From Begonia masoniana (lineage: Eukaryota; Streptophyta; Magnoliopsida; Cucurbitales; Begoniaceae): 64,000 bases of DNA. The stretch is taken from NCBI GenBank assembly GCA_022432975.1, contig CM039503.1, positions 56,078,892 to 56,142,891 on the forward strand, in the 5' to 3' direction. The notes under the pieces were generated by a model. It saw nothing but the letters and a program-made list of their open reading frames with translations. It did not search any database and was not told the origin of the DNA. Shown one piece after another: positions 55,777-64,000 of the stretch. Position 1 is the first letter of the stretch. Each line of letters starts with the position of its first letter. The translations under genes were made by a program, and so were the position numbers.

Positions 55777-57090
55777 ATAGACACTAGTGTTGTTTGGCTG
55801 ATTTTGGTGTTGGAATGGCAACAAAAGGATTATTGCATTAATCGGTAGACCTAAAAAAAACAAGTGAGCAAACTCAACTACCCACTAACAATTTTCAAAC
55901 TCCACTTATGGAATCTGTTCTTCTCACAACCACTTCGTACCCACCAAGACTTTGATCTAATCTTTGAATGTTCCACTTTCAAAACTTACTAGCCATGGAA
56001 AGGTCAGAAGCAGAAATTATCCAGAGGTTTTAATGGCAGAATCTTAAATGCTCATCTTCAGAAGTACAAAATTATCATCTTTCACGCTAGATTGTAGGTC
56101 CTTTGAAATTTCTGCACAATTGATGGCAAAATTTGAAGTTGACGATTTGTGGACTTTGAACTAGTCATATTCTCCCTCCATTGAATCTACAGGAATGAAG
56201 ATGAGCCAGTCCTTGTCTAGGGCAATCCCAAGTCAAGACCTTTAATTTCCCTCTCATGCACACCCTCCAAACCCCCATGGAAACGTCAAGAAACACAGAT
56301 CCTTCGGCCAAAAAGCTCTGTAATTCCCTGTCCGTCACTCATGACACCATGAATAGCATAAACCCACCAACGAACAGAAGCATTCCCGAGAAGGAACTAG
56401 AGATTTGGATAAACAATTGATCGTCTGAAAGTTTCTCGGCTGTTTTGGTTCCATGCCCAAATATAGAGATTTCTGTGAGATGGAACGTTACTAGGGATCC
56501 GCATATGGATATAATCTATGAATGGAGAGATCTAATCGCAGAAAATCTCATTGAACCCATTGAATTAGATTACGAAATTCCTAGTTTTTTTGTTCGTTCG
56601 CCAATAAATTCAAGAAATGCACAACGAGAATGGTGAATCAGTGGTCGATCCCCACAAAATATCTTCCATGGCGAACCAATCATATGAAGTCAAAAGTCGA
56701 ATCTTTCAACGAAAAATCGAGAATTGACAAAATCCAAATGAAACCCAGTTGTTTTTAAGCAAAAAAACTCGAAAAAATTAAGAAATATACTACTCTGATG
56801 CGGAAGACAATCAACCCAGAAGGAAAAACCTTCAAGGGGGGAAAAAAGGTGAATTTTTTCATAGCTAATTTGGACGATCAACCATACATCCCCACACGTC
56901 CGAGACTTCCAGCATGAAAATAGACACCAAAATCAGAATCCCTGGTCCTACGATGAAACAAAAGAACAAGGAGTTGGTGAAACTTGGAGGGCTTCGCCGC
57001 TAATTCACAGAGTAGATTTGGAAGATAATATCACTTTATTAGCCTTAATTCAAGCTTGCTGTTGCTGACGGAGAAGGAGAGAGAAAGAGA

Positions 57091-57111
57091 GGAGAGAGAG
57101 AGAGAGAGAGA
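57091..57111. repeat. (GA)n microsatellite
   Basis: About ten GA units in an intergenic position. Confidence 0.85.
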
Positions 57112-58323
57112 CAGCACAGACAAGTTGGCAATAAATCTTTCTCACGTTCACAGCTCATGCATAGACTAACGAATTAAATACTCTCTTAATTATGCTTACC
57201 TCTCATGAATAGACCACATCGAGAAGATTAATCCTCTCTTTCAACTTCACCAACTGCAAAAGTATAAAATATTACAGGCTTTGTTAGACTAAACTTGTCG
57301 ACCACATCTTAAAACATTATAAAACAACCATAATCTTCCTTGTTCTTGTCGATCTACTCTGTAATTTCCACAAGATCAATTTTTTAAGGCGTGATTCCAA
57401 ACCCTTTGAATGATCTTTTCGAAAAAGAAGACTAAATTTTAATGGAAGATGGCATCATAATCATTGTTGGCGTGCGAAGTTAAAAAAGGTAAATTGATTT
57501 GAGACATCTGATAACATGGGAGTTCAAAAGGAGAAATTTTTATGTTTTTTGACTTCAAATTTTGAACTTTCAAGAACCTACTGGCTCATCATGTCCATCC
57601 ATCTTCATCAACACGTAAATAACGCGTTAAAATCAACACCCATGGCCCAAACGAACCTCCACAATCCACTTCTTCAATGGAACGTCTCTCTGATCTTATT
57701 TCTAGAGAGAGAGAGATGTTGACTGAGAAACTGGCCGGCATAGGCCGTCTTTTTTCTTAAATAATATCATAGTTGTTATGTAGCATGATATATTGTATGA
57801 ATACGCGTTGAAATTCAAACTAAATAAAATTTTTTATTTTTTCTCTCTGCGTCTGAGTCACTCTTTCGTTCTCAATCGACGTTTTTTCATCTGGTTCTCG
57901 AGGGTTTTGCTCATCAGTTAATTGATTCTTTGAAAATAGTTGGTGTCCGTGTCGTATTTTCAATTTCAGCGGCTGACGCGTCTTCAAATTCTCATGTTTT
58001 TATTCCTGAACACTCTCGGCGCAGATTGAATTCGCAACTCTTCCCGAATCCGAAGTGTTAATTTCTATGATCTTTCGTGCTTAGTTAGAAATTCTGACCG
58101 TTTCGATTTTTTTGAATCAGTTCCGCGAATTTCATTATCTGAAAGAAGTACAAGGTGATTTTGAGGGTCGTCAATGAAATCGGTAGTTTCTCAGAGTGTG
58201 AGTTTTTCAAAACTATTGCCAATCACTGATTATGGGTTTATTTATAAGATAGTTTCAGAACGTCTAGCATCGATTTTTGGAAGAAATTGTGATTTGTGAG
58301 GAAGAATTTGGTTGGATCGAGTT

Positions 58324-61257
58324 ATGGGTTGCGCCTGTACTAAGCCTGCGGCTGTGGAAGATCTTCGAGACAGCCCGAAAGGAAGATTGAAAGCAAAAAG
58401 GCATCGCGATCGAATTCGTCGAGAAGAGAAGAGGTTATCCGACTGAAATCAACGAGAAAAGAGGAGGAAATTCGATTGAACTCATTGAGAAGAGAAGAGA
58501 ACGTTCAATCCAGAAGGAAATTGGATCGAGGCGATGGGAAAGTTGCATCGTTTGATAGGAAATCTAACGTTTCGACTGGAATTCATGAGGATCAAACTGA
58601 GAAAAAGAAGAAGGGGGAAATGGTAAAATCTGCCATTTCTGATTATCCCGGAAAAGGAAGACTACCCAGGGCTGCAGAAGGAGAGCAAGTTGCAGCCGGG
58701 TGGCCGAGTTGGCTCTCGTCCGTGGCCAGTGAAGCGATAAAGGGTTGGATTCCTCGTCGGGCCGATACTTTCGAAAAGCTCGAAAAAGTATGAACAATTT
58801 ACACTCAGAAATTTCGATTAGCCATTGCAGTCTATAAATTACTCTTATGTTTGCTTGTTTTCTGCTTTGAACAGGCATAACTTTTAGACATGAACTGCTA
58901 ACTCTAATTTTCTGTGCATACTCATTCATTTTAAGATGCAGAAAACTGTGAATTTGTTTCTATGGCTGATTGTTTTGCTTTGCAATAGCCTCTGTTTTAC
59001 TCGTTATGATTCTTCGGTTCCTTTTCGATCGAATAATTTGTGCTTCTTTTTTGTTCTTGCAGATCGGGCAAGGAACGTATAGCAGCGTGTACAAGGCTCG
59101 AGACATAATTCACAATAGATTAGTAGCTTTGAAGAGAATAAGATTCGATAATCTCGATATAGAAAGTGTCAAGTTTATGGCAAGGGAAATCCTTATTTTG
59201 CGTCGGCTAGACCATCCAAACGTCATAAAACTAGAAGGTTTGATTACTACCCCAAGATCTTGCAGCTTGTACCTCGTTTTCGAGTATATGGAACACGACC
59301 TTACGGGGCTGGCATCTCGTCCAGGTCTCAAATTCACCGAACCGCAGGTAATTAGTGCTAATTCGACTTTACGTTTCTTCGTGTTATACTGCTTTTCTAA
59401 CCTATGTTCTTATTTTGAGCTAGATTAAATGTTATATGCAACAACTTCTTCGGGGACTCGATTACTGTCACAAAAATGGTGTTTTGCATCGCGATATAAA
59501 GGGCTCGAATCTTCTGATCGATGACAATGGTATCTTGAAAATCGCAGATTTTGGTTTAGCGAGTTTTTACGACGCCAATAATAGTGTTCCTTTGACAAGT
59601 CGGGTAGTGACGCTTTGGTATAGACCACCCGAGCTTTTGCTCGGAGTTTCCCACTATGGAGTTGAAGTCGATTTATGGAGTGTTGGTTGTATACTCGCAG
59701 AGTTATACTTCGGAAATCCGTTTTTACCCGGAAAGACTGAGGTATCTCGTGCTCTGCCTTACTTGTTAATAATCCGGTCTGCTTTTCTGTTGTTGTAACG
59801 TTATGAATATGATGCTTTTGAAGGTTGAACAACTACATAAGATATTCAAGCTTTGCGGGTCGCCATCCGATGATTATTGGAGAAAATTGCAGCTACCTCA
59901 TGCAGCCGTTTTCAAGCCTGCACATCCGTACCGACGATGTGTTGCTGAATTGCTCAAGGAATATCCCCCAGCAGCCGTGGCTCTTATCGATGCTTTGCTT
60001 TCTATTGAACCTTCGAGGCGAGGAACTGCAGCTACGGCTTTGAAGAGTCAGGTACTTGTTTCTTCGCGTTCCTGAAATATTTAATCGTTTTAATGTTTAG
60101 AACGAGCAATTAAGTCATTTATGTCAGAATTATCTGACGATGATAAGGTTGTGTTTTTGGACAGTTCTTCGCAACTAAACCATTCGCCTGTGATCCATCG
60201 AGTTTGCCTAAATATCCTCCGAGCAAAGAGATTGACACGAAAATACGGGATGCAGCCAGAAGGTATAATATCATAGTTAGTTTGCCATATGATTTCAATT
60301 GTTGTTTATCTTAGAGAGAGATTAAACTTTTCGATGCAATTTCCTATCAGACAGGAGAAGGACGGGGGCAAAGGTCGCGATAGGGATGGCGATGGCAGAC
60401 AAGCTAGAGATTCAAAGGATTGTCTTGATCCTAATGTAAAAGTAGAATTTGGAGCACCGTTTTTGGTAAGTCGTCGAAGATCATTTTTGTAGCCATCATT
60501 TGAGATGATATCGGTTTTTCTCCCGACTCGGTCTATGAACTCGAACTCGTTTGTGTTGCAGAGACGACAAGGCCATTCGAGCTCTGTGAGCAGAAGTGAC
60601 CTCTTCAATCCTAGAAGTGAGCAGCCAATTTCGGGTTTTCTTGTAGCTCCACCTAAACAAACTAGGCCGGAAAAAGAAGAAAGCCGGGAGTCGAACTCAC
60701 ACATACTTTCACATTCCGGACCATTGATAAATGAACCTAGTCCTATGCCAACCAGAGCCAGTTTGTCAACACTTTCTGGTCTGGTTGCAGCGAGGATTTC
60801 GACTTCTGAAGAACACCGAGATCGAGCCGGACCTTCACATTCCAATCCCGTAAATCAACGGGTCAGATCACCTAAATCAGTAATCGAGATGGAATCGACT
60901 AGAAAGTACGATAGGAAACGACATGCTCATAGAGTTGCAGATTCTTATCAAATTGAGAATCAAAAGCATCATGCTAAACAGCCACCCCCAGTAAGTTTCC
61001 TTTTCCTCAGCATAGCTTCTAAAAGCTGTTTTTTTTTATCAAAAGTGCTTCTACCTTGGCTTAATGCTGTTTCTGCTCTGCAGAATATGTCTGCAGCCAT
61101 GGCCAACAAAATCTACGCATCAGGCCCCATTCTGGGTTCATCGGACAACGTAGAACAAATTCTGAAAGAACGAGACAGACAGATTCAAGAGTTTGCCCGA
61201 CAAGCTCGAAATGGTAAATTTCATTTAGTGACAGGCTCTAGAGCACACCGCAACTAG
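58324..61257 (+). CDS. CDK-like serine/threonine kinase with MGC N-terminus (At1g54610/IBS1 family)
   Basis: This is a plant cyclin-dependent-kinase-like protein of the membrane-associated MGC clade; partners are unknown. Exons: 58324-58787, 59063-59347, 59424-59741, 59824-60051, 60165-60262, 60351-60465, 60562-60990 and 61084-61257. The start MGCACTKP suits N-myristoylation plus palmitoylation. Kinase motifs are IGQGTYSSVYKARD (Gly loop), LVALKRIRFDN (Lys), MAREILILRRLDHPN, VLHRDIKGSNLLI (catalytic loop), ADFGLA and RVVTLWYRPPELLLG. Arg/Ser-rich low-complexity extensions flank the kinase domain. From 58324 the frame hits a stop at about 58443, while the frame that joins exon 2 reads RREE... 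through 58470-58787. A one-base shift at about 58425-58440 in an AGAAGAG run therefore breaks exon 1. All later junctions are in phase. Confidence 0.87.
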
Positions 61258-62084
61258 CCGTGGTGATGGATAGTTTTAGTTTTCTCCCCCCATTGTTGAT
61301 GTCTCCTTTATCCTTAATAATCGTCCTGTATAGTGAGAGAAAGAGAGGTTTAGTGAGAGAAAAACATCACTAAATTAGTGCTGTTACATTGGTGTCTTCA
61401 TGATAATTGCTGAAGCTTTCTTGGAGAATTTTCTTGCTTTTGAGTTCTACCCGACACAGTCAGAGGTGTAATCTAAGCTCTTTCCTGAGAATTTTCGGAG
61501 TTTTCATGTTGGTTTTTCATAAATTTAAGACATAATCAAACTCGTGTCGTTTTTCGGACTAATTCATATTAAAAACGACCAAATTCAATGAAAGATTACA
61601 CACACCCAAGTCATTTTCGAGCAGTAAGAATCCTTCAACTCGATTCGTTTGTCTCGAGATTGAATTATTTAACGATCATCCTAGAAAACACTAGATAGAT
61701 GTGGTGGGTGTAAATTATGAAAAATTATTGATAATTTCTATATAAAAAAAAAACAAAGTGATTGCCTAAAACCATCCCCATAACCTATCTTATCTTGAAA
61801 ACTTCTATATCAAGGATAAAGTATTCTCGAGTGGAAATCTTTTAAACGCATCGATCGCAAAATGTCTTGTTCGATATTTGTTTTGATTGAAACATGGAGC
61901 GTAAGAATAAAAACAATCTTATAATTTTCAATTATACGATGATTATGTTGCCATCTACGTAAAATTAAATTATTTAATTATTTGGTAGATAATGTGAAAC
62001 ACACCCCACCCTTCCATTAACTTCCAAACTTTTAACTAATAAATTATTTTTTTATATCATGGAATTAGGATTACATTAATCACG

Positions 62085-62090
<6 letters not shown>

Positions 62091-62154
<64 letters not shown>
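62091..62154. repeat. Poly-T tract of 64 bases
   Basis: Uninterrupted T run. Its exact length is unreliable in most sequencing chemistries. It could be the poly-A tail of a minus-strand retroposed copy, but no retroelement body was recognised beside it. Confidence 0.9.
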
Positions 62155-62155
<1 letters not shown>

Positions 62156-63185
62156 TAAATAGTCATTATTACTGACGATCTAATTATAAATATTACGTTT
62201 GGTCTCTTATTTTATTTTTTCAATATATATATGTTGACGTGTCAAATAATGATCGATGCAATTAAAATAATAAATTAATTATTTTTAATTTGTTACATAA
62301 TTAAGCATTATGTTTGATTGATTAAACGAGAAAGAAGCGTACTCGTTAAATGATGAGAAGCCGACAGGTTAGGTTGTGACGCGGCGAAAGGTGGCCGTCA
62401 GAACAGGCAATGACAAAAGAGTCCTCAGTCCACCGAGCTGGTAGCGGGATAAACTCGTAATATTCTTTTAAAGAGAGGACTTTATAGTCAAAAGCCTGAG
62501 AAAATTGGATATTCTATAATAATCTGCAAACGAAAATGAATGATGATTAGAATATGCCAAGAATAAGTGACATGCGGGTTGGCCCCACCCGAATTGGATA
62601 AACCCAAACCCATAAGATAAGCCCGGGTTTGGATTGTAGCGCCTGTTTTCACCACGTGGTCCCCACATCACCTCTTCACAAACGATAAGCCTCGCCATTA
62701 ATCCTTTTTTTTTTTTTTTTGGTTTTATTTTTTTTTTTGTGACATTAAAACATGTTACTAAAATTTAATCACATTCTAAAAATCAATTCGTGACGACCAT
62801 CCGTGACCCTTTCCGACTCTTGAATCGTTTCTTTCAATTTAGCAAAATGACGTATAGTTAAGAAGAATTCATCAGAAATCTTGTGTTTTTCAGACGTCGA
62901 CTTTGAAGACTAGAAGACAGTTCAATTGAGTCGGTGCTCGGGATAAATAGGTTGGTAAATTCTACGTTACTATACTTAAAAAATGGTTTCAATGAAAGGG
63001 GATTTATTCGTTAGGATATTCGAGACATCGAGTATATCCAAAACGAATTTTCATGGCAAAGCGTGGCTGACGTGGAACATAGCTGTCTGATTACTCGCAG
63101 GATCTAATAATAGGTTGCCACGTAGGAAACACATACATCCATGTTCGCGGCGCGTCGTTCGTCCAGTTTGGCCAAGCCGGGTCGC

Positions 63186-63192
63186 TATAAAT
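63186..63192 (+). promoter_or_regulatory. TATA box of the DUF506 gene
   Basis: TATAAAT lies 78 bases upstream of the ATG at 63270, at a suitable distance for a short leader. Confidence 0.6.
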
Positions 63193-63269
63193 GCTACCAA
63201 AATTTGTAGCTTCCTTGCGAAATAAGGGGGAGTGGGATTGCAGAGATTGGAGAAACAGGGGAGGTGCTA

Positions 63270-64000
63270 ATGGAGAGAAGATCTATGGTGAGGTCAATCA
63301 TGAGCATTCCGGCGAGTGGTCGTGGTTTGAACGGAACTGATGGAATTACCGGCAGCGAAGAGAGTTTCGCCGACGTGTTTTTCGGGTTCTCGGATCAGAT
63401 CGACGGTGCGCCGGAAAATTTAGCTAATGCCAGCGACGATGAGAGCGATGAGAAACAAAATATGTGCGATGGTGATGCAAACAAGGCCTTTTGGCAGACC
63501 CAAGAGGAGCTTCTTCTGGTAATCAAATGGTGATTTTTGTTTCGCTTGAAAAAAAATCAAGTTTTCAATTTCACGGGAATGGAATTTGAGAACGGATTGT
63601 TTTTTTTTTGCAGGCAACGTTACGTCGGAGTAGTTCGATTGAGTTAAAAATCAGGCGAACAACGAAGGACTTGCTAAAGGAATTAAATTCCGAATTCCTA
63701 CAATGTGGGTGCCAGAGATCATTACCCGTCGGTGGCTGCCGGAGCTGCTTAAAGCGAGAAATATGCAACCGGCTGCGAAATGCCGGCTACGATTGCGGAA
63801 TCTGCCAGTCCAAGTGGAAGAGTTCGTCTAACATTTCATCAGGTAATGAATTTATCACAAAATCCCCTGCTTCTTTCAATTCACAATCAGGTGCTGACGA
63901 AATTTATTGTTTTATGTAATTTACAGGAGAACACAGTTATTTAGAAGTGGCGGACAATTCCAGTGAGAAAAAAGGAGAGGTCAGAGTCGTGATTGAGCTC
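63270..64000 (+). CDS. DUF506 (PDDEXK-like) family protein, 5' part (runs off right edge)
   Basis: This belongs to a plant-specific family of unknown biochemical function with a predicted nuclease-like fold; some members are induced by phosphate or stress cues. Exons: 63270-63518, 63614-63842 and 63927->64000, all GT-AG and in phase. The N-terminus is Ser/Gly-rich and acidic (FADVFFGFSDQID). Exon 2 has the Cys-rich block CGCQRSLPVGGCRSCLKRE and the family motif NAGYDCGICQSKWKSS. Exon 3 gives GEHSYLEVADNSSEKKGEVRVVIEL, cut by the window edge in the middle of the conserved core. Confidence 0.9.

Larger units (their letters stand above)
53785..58323. other. 4.5-kb gene-poor region with a MITE
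   Basis: 53785-54300 is the mannanase promoter and leader. 55247-55776 is a hAT-like MITE (separate entry). 55800-57800 carries no gene I can support; short frames there have no family resemblance. 57830-58323 is CT-rich leader of the kinase gene. Confidence 0.4.
61258..63269. other. AT-rich gene-free region
   Basis: Contains the kinase 3'UTR, a 64-base poly-T tract, and the upstream region of the DUF506 gene with ACGT-core motifs (GACGTGG near 63070, CCACGTAGG near 63118). No gene was recognised. Confidence 0.4.

Overview
The window is nuclear DNA of a flowering plant, almost certainly a eudicot. It carries spliced genes with GT-AG introns, plant-specific families (beta-expansin, polyol transporter, DUF506, FLOE1/DUF1421, PGG-ankyrin), an AT-rich background, and plant Ty1/copia, solo-LTR and MITE insertions. 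No bacterial, phage or organellar operon was seen. The species cannot be named from the sequence.

Layout from left to right. STABILIZED1/PRP6 splicing factor, 5' part (<1-1731, -). Foldback element (2167-2687). PLT4-type polyol transporter with two single-base frameshifts (3240-5057, +). Clathrin light chain locus with its middle missing, tandemly duplicated, one copy carrying 35 perfect GTTGCC units (6235-8998). Beta-expansin (9551-10663, -). GNAT acetyltransferase (11440-12251, -). A transposon nest of about 8 kb (12.4-20.4 kb). A PGG-ankyrin gene (-) split by an apparently intact copia retrotransposon (21603-28496). A second, decayed copy of the plant transposon-protein element (29.1-30.7 kb). 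An 848-bp Mutator-type MITE (30873-31720). A zinc-finger/RING-like gene (32815-35959, +). RMA-type E3 ligase (36798-37526, -). DTW-domain tRNA-modifying enzyme (39863-42665, +). A 77-residue conserved small protein (43521-44031, -). Riboflavin synthase (46361-47187, -), divergent from a FLOE1-type gene (47615-50296, +). A callose synthase pseudogene (50.6-51.5 kb). Endo-beta-mannanase (51713-53784, -). A gene-poor stretch with a hAT-like MITE. A CDK-like kinase with an MGC N-terminus (58324-61257, +). A DUF506 gene that runs off the right edge (63270->64000, +).

The genes are independent housekeeping and cell-wall genes, not a pathway cluster. From memory of Arabidopsis locus numbers, PLT4, CLC1, EXPB1, riboflavin synthase and MAN2 lie together on chromosome 2 (At2g2068x-2078x). 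EXPB3, an RMA gene, FLOE1 and MAN5 lie together on chromosome 4 (At4g2825x-2832x). The window therefore looks like the unsplit ancestral version of a duplicated Arabidopsis block.

Several otherwise well-conserved genes carry one-base insertions or deletions (PLT4, riboflavin synthase, FLOE1, kinase, probably the zinc-finger gene). The two clathrin copies also differ mainly by homopolymer indels. Residual long-read assembly error is at least as likely as real gene decay, and every broken-gene claim below carries that caveat. I found no convincing new biological system. The most interesting items are the hexanucleotide expansion in the clathrin locus, the copia insertion in the ankyrin gene, the nested transposons with recoverable target-site duplications, and the GCGATCGATCGC-rich arrays.
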